Shown: one piece after another, positions 1 to 11,170 of the stretch
Position numbering within the stretch: position 1 is the stretch's first letter
How the letters are laid out: every line of letters starts with the position of its first letter
NCBI GenBank assembly: GCA_025349905.2
Contig: MU624574.1
Span: forward strand, 1-50,098
DNA from: Blastocladiella britannica
Lineage: Eukaryota; Blastocladiomycota; Blastocladiomycetes; Blastocladiales; Blastocladiaceae
Direction: 5' to 3'
Length of the DNA stretch: 50,098 nt
Made by a program: the position numbers and the translations under genes
The notes under the pieces: model-generated
What the model was told of the DNA's origin: nothing
Databases searched by the model: none
Seen by the model: the letters and a program-made list of their open reading frames with translations, nothing else

Positions 1-331
1 AGGTCATTTCCTGGAGTACTGCGACGCGCAGAACGAGGTTGCTGACACGGTTGGGTACGTGTATGTGCCATGATCTTTTTCCTGCTGTGTAGCGGTATGG
101 GGCGACTGCGGTGCTTACTACCCCGCCGCGCCGCTGCTCATGATCGCGGGCATCGTGCTCGAGGATTGGGTTCGGGACCGGACGGACGTGTGCGAGTACA
201 AGGCCGCGCTCCTATCGGATGCGGCCACTACCTTCTCGGCCATGGTTCGCGAACAAGTATGGCTCCTGCAGTGCACCCGCGCCGCCGAGCTCGTCCCGCG
301 CCTGGTGATGAAACCGCCCGACCCAGCCTAG
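1..331 (+). CDS. 3' end of an unidentified gene (partial)
   Basis: The window opens inside a gene. Positions 2-54 read as a plausible exon (start GHFLEYCDAQNEV) followed by a good donor, gtacgt at 55. The only nearby acceptor is the AG at 91-92. Downstream, frame 2 is open to a TAG at 329-331 and looks like protein (WGDCGAYYPAAPLL, then WVRDRTDVCEYK). However, splicing 54 to 93 joins the first exon to a different frame from this one. Either the upstream exon uses another frame, another donor is used, or there is an indel. No family was recognised. The stop and the frame-2 exon are the better supported parts. Confidence 0.35.
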
Positions 332-954
332 CCGACCCGATCGTGCACGCGGCCAACAACGCGCCCACGCGCAGCCGTCCCGGTGCTGTTTCGCCGACGC
401 TGCCCTTGCTGCGTGTCAGGGTCACGGGCAGTGGGCCTAGCTGAAGGACGAGGTGGGGTACAGGGGCACACGAGTCACGTACGGGAGAGTACAAAGGAGT
501 ACAAGAAGCAATACAATAATATTATCCACAAAGGAAACCAATACAGGACAGATAGGAATGGACACAAGTCGAGAGAGGGAGAAGAACAATGAACAATGGT
601 AAGCCCTCCTCATAAGGCTGGCATGCTTGGATCATGACACTGCGTCCTCGCCCGACCACGTCTGCTGTCGCGCTGGTGGCCTGTTGCGTCGTTCGCTTGT
701 CCGCGACGAATGCTGAGTTTGCGCGCGCCCACCATGGCGTCGCATTGGCGCTGTACCGGGATCCAGCCACTACTGCCCCATGGACCTGCCTATCCGCTGG
801 CATCATCCCCACTCCACACCAAGGCCGAATCGGCCAAGTGCCATACGTGTTCCACCCACGACTGCGTCACGGCCTAGGTCAGGTGGCATTTTTTTCTCAA
901 CTGGTCTTAAATTATTATTATGTATTTTTCTTCACCAAGAAAAAAAAATACAGT
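332..954. other. Intergenic region, nothing recognised
   Basis: This 620-bp spacer has open reading frames of up to about 100 codons, but their composition is arginine- and proline-rich out-of-frame translation of GC-rich DNA, and none resembles a known family. The last 60 bases are A/T-rich and lead into the transporter start at 955, so the proximal promoter and 5' UTR probably lie here. Confidence 0.5.
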
Positions 955-2720
955 ATGGCGCCAATATCAACGCCAACAAAATCAGAATCGCGTCTGCGCT
1001 CGCCGTCTCCGCTCCATCGCGAGCGATCGGACCCTGCCGCGTCCTCGCTCTTTTTTGACGGGTCCGAGGACGACGACGGCGACGACGACGGCGACAACGA
1101 CGACGGTATTGGTGGCACTGCCGAAGACCCACTGTCGCCCTTGTTTGACACATTTAACATCCAAGACTCGAGTATATTTCCTTCCTTTTGATGGTGGACT
1201 TGACCCCTCACTCGCAACTTTTTTTACCAGTCAAGAGCTCGGTTGCCGGCGCGACCTTGAACTTTACCAACTCGATCATTGGTGCTGGCATCATTGGGCT
1301 TCCTTATGCGTTTCGGCAAGCTGGATTCTTTTTTGGTCTTGTACTCTTGGTTGCCCTCGCATTCCTCGTTGGTTGGTGCCGTTTTGTTTTTTATGGTCTC
1401 CACACTTATCCAAACTCAGCCAGGGCAAAAATTGAATGGCTCTAGCATGGACTGTCGTTTTGCTGGTCAAGTGCGGCAAAATGGTGAGCAAGGAATCGTA
1501 CCAGGATCTCATTGGTGCTGCCTTTGGCGGTCGTGGTCGGTTCCTGATTGCCTTTTTTCAGTTTATTTTCGCCTTTGGTGGTATGCATTTCATGATTTCG
1601 ATGAAATACAAAGCTGATCGGACACATTTTATGACCCAGCCATGTGCGCGTACATTGTGATTGTGGGTGACACTTTGCCAACGGTGCTCGTGGCTCTGCT
1701 GGGCGTGGCGGGCGACCCGTGGTATCTCTCGCGAACATTCATCATGATCTTGACCACCTTGTGTGTGTCACTGCCGCTTTCAATGCAACGTGACATGGCG
1801 GCTCTTGCAAAGACGTCGGCCGTATCAATGGTATTTACTATTTTTCTGTTTTTGGCGATCATCACACTTTTTGAAAGCGATCAAAAACGAAAAGGTCGCG
1901 ATCGGCTTTATCCTGTGCACCGTGGTTGTGTGCGCCGTCACTCTGCCCGACACACTTCGCGGCGATCCTGCTGCACAATTCACCATCATTGGCGATGCTC
2001 CATTCAAGGCGATTGGCGTCATTTCCTTCGGTACCTTGACCTTTCCATTGGACCTGATCTGCCCACGGATCTCACACAACGAACAAATGAAAAGCTTTCG
2101 TCTGCCACCACAACACCTTCATCATTTTTTCGTCCCTGTCGACCCCAACTTTAGCCCGGTTCTCGCGCGTGACGTATTTTTCCGCCGGCATCTCGCTGGT
2201 CGCGTGTTTGGTGCTGGCCATCACCGGATACATGACCTTCACTTCATCCACGCAGGGCAACGTGCTCAACAACTTCCCGGCCGACTCGACGGCCATCAAT
2301 TTCGCGCGGCTGGCGTTTGCGCTCAACATGTTCACCACGTTCCCCATGGAACTGTTTGTGGCCCGGCACGTTGCCGAGGGCTATTTCTATCCAACAAGGC
2401 GAGACGAACCCGGCGTGGGATTTGTGCCGCTGGTCAATGGTGACACGGGAGATCGGCCATTGCCGATGCCGGCCGAGTCCCCGTGGATCCGGCACGCCGC
2501 ATGGACCGCGGGCCTGTCGCTGGCCAGTTTGGTGGTGGCGGTCGGCGTGCAGGACGTGTCGGTGGTGCTCGAGGCCACCGGCGGCGTGGCGGCGTCGGCG
2601 CTGGCGTACATTTTGCCGCCGTGGGTCTGGCTGCGGGTGGCTCGGTCGTCGCGCAAATCCTGTGTTGCGTGCATGACGTTTGGGATCGTGACTATGGTGC
2701 TCTCGATTGTCTACCGGTGA
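955..2720 (+). CDS. Amino-acid transporter, AVT/SLC38 (Aa_trans) family
   Basis: A polytopic membrane protein of about 490 residues expected to move neutral amino acids, in fungi typically across the vacuolar membrane. The N-terminus is a cytosolic acidic Ser/Asp-rich tail. It is followed by family signatures: FTNSIIGAGIIGLPYAF in TM1, FAFGAMCAYIVIVGDTLP after the exon 3/4 join, and GVISFAFVCHHNTF then TPTLARFSRVTYFSAGISL after the exon 5/6 join. Exons are 955-1171, 1231-about 1380, 1446-1580, 1640-about 1830, about 1878-2030 and 2095-2720. Joins 1/2, 3/4 and 5/6 keep frame exactly with GT/AG. The exon 2 end is ambiguous (1371 or 1380). The exon 4/5 join does not keep frame with any canonical GT/AG pair I could find, although both flanks are clearly homologous. 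The family call is firm; the exact substrate is not readable. Confidence 0.88.
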
Positions 2721-3052
2721 CTTCATTTTTGCGAATGTACAATCCAATAATAATAATAATAAGTGGGCCAACCACGGCGGATTGGTGATTTTTAATTTTT
2801 TTTCACTGCACGGGGGAATGCTGAGGAAAAAAAAAAGGGGCGGGGAAAAAATAAAAGGGCACGCAGGACGGGAAAAGACATGATGGTGTGGTAGGTCAAA
2901 GAGGGCAGCGGGAAAAGAAAAAAGGAATAGAAAAAAAAGAGAAAAAAAAATGCCCTCCTGTAAGGTAATACTGCAGCGGACAACGACATAAGGAAAAGGG
3001 GAAAAGGGAACGTGGAGCCCAGCGACGGAGCAACGGTACCTACCCACCTCAT
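2721..3052. other. Convergent spacer between transporter and areA-like gene
   Basis: 332 bp between two convergent stops. It holds an AATAATAATAATAA stretch near 2746-2761 that could act in 3' end formation, then purine-rich DNA with runs of A between 2825 and 2950. No gene is seen on either strand. Confidence 0.5.
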
Positions 3053-4513
3053 TTAAAAACGAAGCCCCGTGCGCGTCTCGTCAAGGCTCGGGCGCGGCAT
3101 GTCCACCTCCATCCGGTCCTCGTCCTCGTCGGACGAGAATCCGGACACGAGGGCAGCGGATCCCGACGCAAGGCCAATCGGCGCTGTTGATGTTGATGGT
3201 GGAGCGGCCGACGATGTTTGGCGCGGGTACTGAAGCGTGGGGAACGCCGAGCGGGTGGTTGCTGCGGCGTCGAAATCAATCGCGTCGCTATCGTCGTCCT
3301 CGTCGTCCGTGTCCTCGCCGCCCATCACAAACATGACGGGTGCGGTACTGCAAATGGGAGACGCGGACCCAACCAGACGCGGTGCCGACGCGCCAGTGAG
3401 CATGCGCAATGCCGGCACGCCAAAGTACCGGGCCAGATCCACCTGGCGGTCCGTGCGCTTCATCAAGCCCGATGGCGAGGCGGCACCAGATCCGCGCGTT
3501 CCTGCCGCAGGGCGCACGGTGGACCCACCCATTCCGGACCCAGAGTGCTTGCCCGAACTACTGGCTCCGGATTCGGATGATGTGGCTGAGTGGCGCGGAA
3601 TGCCATCCAAAAGCGTTGCGGGGAGGGTTATGACAATGTACGGTCGCGACGACGATGGGCGCGATGTGGGGACCAACGCTCCAGGCGCAACGGCCGGTTT
3701 CGGTTGTTTTGGTGCTGTGGGCGTGCGTGAAAGGCGGCGTGGATCGATCTGGAGCGACTGCTTCCGGTTCCGCGATTCCCATCGCGCCGAATCCAGCGGT
3801 GCACCGGAAGCTGTTGATGGTGATGTTGCTGTTTCTGCTGCTGCGGCTGCCATGGGCATATCGGCTGCTGCTGGTGCGGCGGCCGCAGCGTCGTCCGAGG
3901 GAAGCGCAAAGGCTGGGTCGATAAAGCAGGCGGTCGCAGCGTCGACACGCACGGCAAAGCGGGGCTGGGAGCGTCCGGTAGCGGCACGCAGCCGAAGTGC
4001 GTGCCAAATGCGCCAAGAAATGTTTTCCAGGCGGGTCAGCTCTGCCCGCACGTTTTTCTTTTTGGTGAATTCTGATTAATTTGATTTTACGTGAGTATAC
4101 CGTGGAATTGGATTGGCTCTGGGGGGCGCGGCGGCGGAGAGCCCCGGTTGGGACGGTTTTGGGGAAAAGAAGAAAGCAAATGAAAAAAGGAGAAAAAACG
4201 CACCGGACCACGTTGCATGCACGTTGTCATAGTCGTATGGAATCTGCGACTTGTCGACTCCTCGTGTTGGACTGTCGTCGGGGCGGCGACCGATTTCTGG
4301 AATGCCCGACGATGAAGTGGGCGACGTGGGCGACGACGACACAGGGGACAATGATGCAATGGGCGACGACGCGATGGGTGATGCGGGACCACCGGCGGAA
4401 GGGGCCACGGCCGAGTGCAGCACGCCCGCGGTGCGTGACGATTGCGGGAACCGTGCCAGGTGCGGGAGCATGCCCTGCGGCGGCGGGCGGGGATGGGATG
4501 CGAGGGTAGCCAT
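3053..4513 (-). CDS. areA GATA-like domain protein (DUF1752 type)
   Basis: Two exons, 4513-4204 and 4071-3053, with a 132-nt intron (GTGCGT donor, CAG acceptor) that keeps frame. The protein is about 442 residues. At the junction it reads SEFTKKKNVRAELTRLENIS followed directly by WRIWHAL, which matches the short conserved block named after nitrogen regulator AreA and found in fungal proteins that lack the GATA zinc finger. There is no zinc finger here. The rest is Ser/Pro/Ala-rich with acidic clusters (GGEDTDDEDDDSD) and looks disordered. S. pombe and yeast relatives with this block are regulatory proteins tied to PP1 or glucose/nitrogen signalling, so a regulatory role is inferred only. The start at 4513 is the first ATG and is followed by low-complexity sequence. 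Confidence 0.65.
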
Positions 4514-5131
4514 TTTTTTTCGGTTTGAATGATATTGTCTATCAAGACGCCAAGTTGGTTATTGAAAGTAATTGCGAGATGCCCTGAGGGGACCAGAGAG
4601 AAGCGAGCAAAGGGAGGCAAAAAGTATTATTAAAGTAGCGGGAGAGAGGTTGTCGGATTCGGCCATGCCGAATCACGCAAAGTTGTGGCAGAATTGCGTC
4701 CCCCTTTTTGCTTGCGATTCGTCACACACATATCCCTCCGGATTGGATGAATGGAAAATAGAATAAACGTACTTCTACTAATGTGTGATCCTGGACCGCC
4801 GAGTAACAAAGGATTGAGAGAGAGGGGGAAGTGGGAGACCCGTCCCGTATATGTATTCTGGCTCATGCATTTTTTTTTCAATTCTTTCGCTGTACATGTG
4901 GTGCAATCAATGTGAGATAGGATCCATTTTTTTTCTGCTGAGTGAAGCAGGAGATAGCGTTGTCAGCGGAGAGTTTCGGATGGCGAAGTTTGTTTTGTCC
5001 AAAATTCTCGCGTTGACATCACGTCGCATGGTCTTGACGACGGATCACGCGATCAAGGAATTTCCCAAACGACACTCGCGATAATTCCAAAAATCAAAAT
5101 TACACCTTTTACAACATTTATACTCTGAAAA
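4514..5131. promoter_or_regulatory. Divergent spacer between areA-like gene and RLP24
   Basis: About 620 bp between two divergent start codons, so it should contain both promoters. It is A/T-rich with several T-runs (4864-4883, 4927-4935). The 50 bases before the RLP24 ATG are strongly A/T-rich. No TATA box in a convincing position and no RNA gene was seen. Confidence 0.4.
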
Positions 5132-5617
5132 ATGCGGTTGGAAAAGTGCTACTTTTGCTCGTCAACGATCTACCCGGGCCACGGCATGATGTTTGTGCGC
5201 AACGACGCCAAGCAGTTCCGTTTCTGCCGGTCCAAATGCCACAAGAACTTCAAAATGAAGCGCAACCCGCGTAAGGTCGCGTGGACCAAGGCATTCCGCA
5301 GCGCAGCGGGCAAGGAGATGGTGGTGGATGGCGCACTCGACGTGGAGCGCCGCCGCAACGTGCCCGTGCGCTATGACCGGAACGTGATGATGGCCACGCT
5401 CACGGCCATGAAGAAGGTGGCTGCCATCCGCGCCAAACGCGAGTTTGTGTTCACCAAGACCCGCATCACCATGCGCAAGAAGGTGGCCGAAAAGACGTCG
5501 GCGCTCAAGTCCGTCAAGCAGAACATGGAGATGCTGCCCGCCGACAAGATCAAGAGGCTGCAGGAGCACAAGCTGCTCGATATCAAGGAGGACTCGATGG
5601 ACGTGGACATGGTCTAA
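5132..5617 (+). CDS. RLP24: Ribosome biogenesis protein RLP24
   Basis: A single-exon gene for 161 residues. It begins [18 protein letters not shown], with the C-x2-C and C-x3-C zinc-binding pairs ([10 protein letters not shown]) of the L24e fold, then [14 protein letters not shown] and a lysine/arginine-rich C-terminal half. This is the nucleolar placeholder protein, not the cytoplasmic ribosomal protein eL24: the long basic helix and acidic C-terminus ([10 protein letters not shown]) are typical of RLP24. It binds pre-60S particles, recruits and activates the AAA ATPase Drg1/Afg2, and is swapped for eL24 in the cytoplasm. Length and start agree with the family. The next gene, CDC123, follows in the same direction about 95 bp downstream and also serves translation. 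Confidence 0.95.
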   Translation: MRLEKCYFCSSTIYPGHGMMFVRNDAKQFRFCRSKCHKNFKMKRNPRKVAWTKAFRSAAGKEMVVDGALDVERRRNVPVRYDRNVMMATLTAMKKVAAIRAKREFVFTKTRITMRKKVAEKTSALKSVKQNMEMLPADKIKRLQEHKLLDIKEDSMDVDMV

Positions 5618-5711
5618 AATTTATCACTGTAATATACACGGCTGCGCATAACTCGGATTTGGAGATGGAATTCTAAGCTGGACTGCCATAGACGGTTACA
5701 ACCTCTTTGGA

Positions 5712-7097
5712 ATGTGTTACAAAATGGTGAATTTGGCCCCATTCTCGTTCGACAAGTGGTACCCCACTTTTCGCAAGCACTCGATTCGCTCGGTCGTCAT
5801 TGACTTGCCCGCAGACTTTGTCGCGTACCTGCACGCCGATGGAATCACACTTGCCAATAACGAGTCCGTCATCTGCAGCAATCTTGGCATTTCATCAAAA
5901 CCAAAATATCCTTACTTTTAAGATATACACAGCCAATTGTATGGTTACGACGAAACCGTCAATGTGGAGGCGCTAGATGATGACGAGAATGGTCTTGACT
6001 CGGCTGCAGAAATGACTCCGGACGAAGACGCGGCCGTCTCTGAGAACGGCGACGCGCCTGAACCGCCAACGTTCCCCGAGCTGGAGGCGCGAGTGGATGC
6101 GGCCATCGCCAAGCTGGGCGGTGCCGTGTTCCCGAAGCTAAACTGGTCATCTCCACGTGATGCTGCATGGATTGCGCTCGATGGGTCCTTGCGCTGCACG
6201 ACGCTGCGTGACATTATTCTGCTGCTCAAGGCATCCGATTTTGCCGCGTTCGACCTCGACCAGGAATGCGAGCGCCGCGTCCTGGTGCTGCGCAAATGGT
6301 CCAAGCTCCATCCTGGGCTCGAATTTCGCTGTTGGGTGTCGGGCAAGCGCATCATTGGTTGGTACTTTTTTTTTGTTATTTTTGCCTTTTGAGACGCCTA
6401 TTCATGGTTACATGTAGCCATTTCGCAGCGGGATGCGACCAAGTACTACGAGTTTCTCGCGGCCGAGCGCGAGGAGCTCAACCTGATCATCCACGAGTTT
6501 TTCGAGGATGTGATTCGCAACAATTTCCCTCATGACCAGTGTACTTTTTTTTTTTTTTTTTTTTTTTTGTAAAGTGGTAGCACGCTCACTTTTGATTGTG
6601 ACACAGACGTGTTTGACGTGTACCTGACCCAGTCCGACGCGCGCGAACCGTTCCTGATCGACATCAACCCGTTCGATGAGGTGACCGACACGCACCTCTT
6701 TTCGTGGTGCGAGTTGCAAGCTCTTGCGGCAGCGGCAGCATTGAACCCGCCCGCATCCTCAACTTCATCTGTGTCGCCGTCCTCGCTTCCTTCCAATGTC
6801 GAGCTTCTCGAAGATGGCGTGATTCGACTGCACATTGGCCGCACAGCGGAAGCAGTGGAGCAACTTGATTCCGATGAACACGACGACGACGCGGGACCAG
6901 AGGCCGAGCTGCGCCTTATCCTGAGCGAAGGCCATGTGCCGAGCACCACCGCCCCCGTGTTTTCGGCGCATCGAGTGCCACTGGACATGGTTGCGCTCAG
7001 CCAGGGCAAGTCGGTCGCCCAGTTTGCGGCCGAGTGGCAACAAGCGCTTGCCGACGGCTTGCGCGAGACCAACGATGACGGAGTGAGCGCAGAATGA
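5712..7097 (+). CDS. CDC123: Translation initiation factor eIF2 assembly protein CDC123
   Basis: Four exons: 5712-about 5863, about 5933-6357, 6418-6540 and 6607-7097, giving about 396 residues. The N-terminus has the family hallmark WYPTFRKHSIRSVVIDLP; later come FPKLNWSSPRDAAWI, IAISQRDATKYYEF (across the exon 2/3 join) and DQYVFDVYLTQ with FLIDINPF (across the exon 3/4 join). CDC123 is an ATP-grasp-like chaperone that promotes binding of eIF2 gamma to eIF2 alpha. The last two introns keep frame exactly. The first does so only with a weak donor (gtccgt at 5864), so that boundary is uncertain. A second in-frame ATG at 5724 could be the true start. The third intron starts gtac and runs straight into 24 T residues. 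Confidence 0.9.
6545..6568. repeat. 24-base T run inside a CDC123 intron
   Basis: An uninterrupted run of T begins four bases after the 5' splice site of the third CDC123 intron (donor at 6541) and fills over a third of the 66-nt intron. It is a likely site of length polymorphism and sequencing error. Confidence 0.9.
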
Positions 7098-7170
7098 ATA
7101 TATAGTGCAATTTTTTTTACTTCGAAAATGGGGCTTCTAATAGGTTTGTGCTCGTTATGATCACATGGGA

Positions 7171-8796
7171 TCAAAGGATCACTGGGGTCGGGACGTCGCT
7201 CACACACGGGGCATTGTTGGCGTCGCTCTCGCATGAGTCATTGCTGGCCTCGCTATCGCATGCTGGGACGTCCCTGTACCCTGGCGCCGGCTGCATCTGC
7301 GGCTGAGCATAGCCTGGAAGCAGTTGCGGCTGAGCGTATCCTTGAGGCGCCTGTGGCTGTCCATACCCTTGGGGCATGGGCATTTGGCCGTACCCACCAG
7401 GAGCTTGCTGAGGCATCGGCTGCGCGTAACCCGGCATAACCCCCGTTATCTGCACGGGCATCATTTGGACATACCCAGGCGGCTGCTGCTGCCCAGCCAT
7501 CATCAGTGCCGAGCTCTTGCCGTCAGCGTACTGCGTCGGCTGAGACCACCTCGACACGTCGCAATGGTACATGATCTGCGTGGGCATAGGCGGTGCGGCG
7601 GCCGGGAGAACGTACACGGGAATCCGGAGGCTCAGCGGGCACGCCCAGCTGATTTGCACATTCACCTGCACCGCGTACTCGACGTGGATCAAGTTGTTGG
7701 TACCCGCGGTCAGCGTCGGCACCGAAAGCAGCGCCGCGGCCTCGCTTACGGATCCCACCAGTACAAGCTCGCTGCGCTGGCCCGTGACCTTGGGCGCCAC
7801 GGGTCCATTCCACTGCCGCTCCGCAATCGCCTTGGTCTTGGTCTCGGCGTGGCCCTCGGCCCGCAGCGTCTCGGTCCGACTGATCAATACCGTAATCTTG
7901 GACAGCTCGCGCGACGACCAGTTGTCCAGATGTATCATGACGGCGAGGGGTGTCGACCCGTCCGGCGACGCCTGTGTCACTAAACCGGGCGGTGGAGCGG
8001 CAACCACGCCTCCAAATACGCTCAAGGCAAGCGGCGGCGGCTCAAGGACCGAGTGATTGACTTCGGCATGGACGTGCACCGACCCGCCACTAAAGAACCA
8101 GCAGCACACTTGTTTAGTGGCCTCGGCAATTCGCTGCGACATGAAACCGTTGATGGCGACCGGATCCGGCGCACTCCGCACCTGCACTCGGGCGGTAGTA
8201 ACATAGTCGGCCGCCCAGGGGCGGTCCAGGTTCGCGTGCATCTTGTAGCGGATCCGCCCGTGCTCGGATTCGTACGATGAGGGGGCACTTTGAGGGATCG
8301 CAAACGAAAAAGGGAAAGAGTACACGCCTGGCATGAGTTCCTGCCCCGACACGAGAGGCCCCTTGCTGGCGGTTCCCCACAGCGTGAGCTCTTCTTCCAT
8401 GATCTTGTGCTTCCCAGTCACTGTGCGCTGCACTTGGTGAGTTTGAGGTTGCCCCGGTTGTCCGGCTGGGATCCCCGGCGGCGGCTGTCCATTATCAGTC
8501 ACGGCATGAATAGGCTGGCCCGGATGCATCCCTGGCTGCTGTCCATTGTCGGTCACAGTTTCCGTGACAACGAAGCGCGTCCGCACCGTGCCCTTGCAAC
8601 AAATACGCAGCGCACGGACGTTCATACAACTGCTCGTTTGGAGGATCACCGTCCCCGAAACGGGCTCACCTGCTCGGAAGGAGGTCTAGTTTTCAACTTT
8701 GTTGTTGGTTTTGATCTCTGCTTCAGCTGACTTTGGAAATGGGATCCAAATTCATACCTGGTTGAGTTGGATCGCAAATACTTGTGGGGCAGACAT
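7171..8796 (-). CDS. Arrestin-like (ART/ARRDC) protein, copy B
   Basis: Two exons: 8796-8758, coding MSAPQVFAIQLNQ, and 8685-7171, starting TSFRAGEPVSGTVILQ. The intron starts GTATGA and the phase-0 join rebuilds the first two beta strands of the arrestin N domain. Arrestin N and C domains follow (SYESEHGRIRYKMHANLDRP is the conserved junction block). The C-terminal 110 residues are a Gln/Pro/Gly/Tyr-rich low-complexity tail with repeated GYxQP units (GYAQPMPQQ, GYGQPQAPQ) and a PPGY motif, which fits the PPxY pattern bound by WW domains of Rsp5/Nedd4 ubiquitin ligases. Total about 517 residues. The expected role is an adaptor that brings a ubiquitin ligase to plasma-membrane transporters. 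It lies head-to-tail with a paralog 122 bp upstream. Confidence 0.9.
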
Positions 8797-8918
8797 CTGA
8801 TTTTCAAATTTGGGAAATTGGATCCGAATAGTTTCCAAGGAGGAGAATGGATCCAAAGTTTTTGGAGTGTGGGGAACCAAAATATTTCAAAAAAAAAAAA
8901 AAAGAAACAGCTGTGCAA

Positions 8919-10332
8919 TTACTTCCCTGCCAATCCACCGGACTCACTGCCAGGAGGAGGCGACAGCAGAGCATACGCGCCATCGTACGCTGGCGGCGCT
9001 TGCGGATACCCTTCCAGGTGCGCAGGATCCATCCCCGACGGATGCTGAGCAGGACCAGCAGCACTAGACGCGGCACCCATGGCAGCACTGCCCACCCCGT
9101 AATCGGCACTGGGAGTTCCGGCCTGCGTCGACTCGGCCCACTTGGTCGTGTCCGAGTAATACATGCCGTTTGCAGGCAGCTGCATCGGCGGCGGGGGCGC
9201 AGGCGCAACATAGACCGGGATCTTGAGATGCATCGGGCACGCCCACGACACTTTCACGTCGGTTTCCACCGCATACTCGACGCGAATCACGTCGCCCGTG
9301 CCCGTCATGGTTGAGGGGACTGACAGCAACGACCCTGCCTCGGCCGCAGTCGGAATCAGCACGAACTCGTTGCTGTGGCCCGTCGATTTGGGACCCACGG
9401 GCCCGTCCAGCTGCCGCTGCGCCACGGTCGTCTTGATCACTTTCGTATGGCCCGACGCGCGCAGCGTCTCGTGACGGACAAGGGCCACCTTGACCCTGGA
9501 GAGCTTGCGCGACGACCAATTATCAACGTGCATCATGACCGCCAGCGGCGTAGAGCCGTCAGGAGCCGCCTGTAACGCAAGCGACTGTGGTGCGTGCGAG
9601 GGAAACGCACTGCTGCCGGCACCAGGACCGGAAGCAGCACTCGGTTGCGGTGGCTCGAGAACAGAGTGATTGACCTCGGTATGAACGTGCACGGACCCCT
9701 GGTTCCAGATCCAGCAGCATACTTGCTTGGAAGCCTCGGCGATGCGCTGCGACAAGAATCCGTTGAGCACCACGGGATCAGGGGCGGAGTGAACGAGAAC
9801 GCGCGCGGCCGTGACGTAGTCTGCGGCCCAGGGACGGTCCAAGTACGCCCGCAACTTGTACCGGATGCGGCCGTGATCCGATTCGTATGACGACGGCGCG
9901 TTGTGCGGAACCGCAAACGTGAATGGGAACGAGTAGGTCCCAGGCGCCAGCTCGCGGCCAGGGATCAAGAATCCTTTCGACTCGGTGCCCCACAGCGTGT
10001 GCTCGTCGCTAAAGACGGTGTATTTGCCCGTGACGACGCGCTCGTGCGTGTTGGAACCGGACGTGGACGAGGAGCCGTTGGTATTGGTGTTGTTGGTTGT
10101 TTCGGTCACGACAAAGCGAGAGCGCACGGTGCCCTTGCCCAGGATGCGCAAGGCGCGGATATTGAGCGGCGTGGACGTCTGCAGGCACACTGTGCCATGG
10201 ATGGTTTCGCCGGCGCGGAACGAGGTCTGGTTCATACATTTCTTTGGTTAGCTGCGGACAAACACACTTGAATGGAATGCGACCGAATCGGACCCGAGAC
10301 AGCTGAATTGCGAAAACTAGAGGGGCTGGCAT
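8919..10332 (-). CDS. Arrestin-like (ART/ARRDC) protein, copy A
   Basis: Two exons: 10332-10294, coding MPAPLVFAIQLSR, and 10226-8919, starting TSFRAGETIHGTVCLQ. The 67-nt intron has a CTAAC branch-like motif and the same position and phase as in copy B, so the two genes are a tandem duplication. Arrestin N and C domains are complete (SYESDHGRIRYKLRAYLDRP, then WACPMHLKIPVYV). The tail is shorter than in copy B and carries APPAYD, a PPxY motif for Rsp5/Nedd4 WW domains. Length is 448 residues. An ATG just before the conserved block (10235) would drop the first beta strand, so the two-exon model is preferred. Confidence 0.92.
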
Positions 10333-11170
10333 TAATATGTGTTCTTCGCGGTTTGAAAGACTTGAAGGGTGGACAGAGTTTAAAGCGTCGACGGCCAAGC
10401 GTTAGAGTTTAGAGTGCGGCGCAAGTACCTGGTAAAAATACGTGGCCGTCGCAATTTCCGGTCGACCCAGTCAATGATGGCCCCCCCGCGATCGGCCCGC
10501 CCGCCAAGTTCCTGACCGCAAATGCCGCGTATATGAGTCCCAAGATCGTCAGCAGTTTTGGCGAGTATAATTTCCCAATGGTTTTTCCCACTGGAGGGCG
10601 ATATCGACGTCACAAAAGGCCAAGATCGTTTCAGGTTGTGCATCCACACAAGCAAAACTCAAAAAAATTGATTGTGCGCAGTCCATCGCTCGTACCGACC
10701 TATCCTGACGGAAGAGAAGCAACAGGCAGCACGCCGCGAGCGCACAGCTTACATTTCCTGGCCGAGTGTATACAATCCCGCCCGAAAAAAAAGAAGAGAA
10801 CAAAAATTCGAGAAAAACCGTCTTCAGCTCAACCTCACCAGCTGCGTCCTCTTTCCTCTTCAACTCGCTCGTGCAAGTCGGTTATTTATTTTCTATTTTT
10901 CAAACCATTTTATCATCATCCTATTGTCCCCCCACATTCCCGTTTCTGCTAGAGCCTTTTCTTTTTGCAAGTGTTGACAACATATCCTTGCGACCAAACC
11001 AACAACAATAACAAAAATAACAGCATATCTTGCATGTACGCACCCCCCACATCCAAGGGCGCTTCCGTGCCGCACCCTCCGAGTAAAGGAAACTGACGCG
11101 CCTTGAAAAATAGCCCCAAAAAACACGCATATACATATTACATATACATACGCGCCCTGAAATAAAACGA
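10333..11170. promoter_or_regulatory. Divergent spacer between arrestin copy A and the RasGEF
   Basis: 838 bp between divergent starts. The last 250 bases before 11171 are pyrimidine- and A-rich, as expected for a 5' UTR. On the minus strand near 10409-10591 there is a 60-codon frame with a hydrophobic stretch (KLLTILGLIYAAFAV) followed by a possible donor, but it lacks an ATG and a firm family match. No tRNA or other RNA gene was seen. Confidence 0.4.

Noticed and set aside
634..954. Open frame extending the transporter N-terminus upstream of 955
   Set aside because: Composition is random-looking, and the A/T-rich stretch right before 955 looks like a 5' UTR.
10409..10591. Minus-strand frame of 60 codons with a hydrophobic stretch (KLLTILGLIYAAFAV) and a donor-like end
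   Set aside because: It has no ATG, the supposed resemblance to small ATP synthase subunits is weak, and no matching downstream exon was found.
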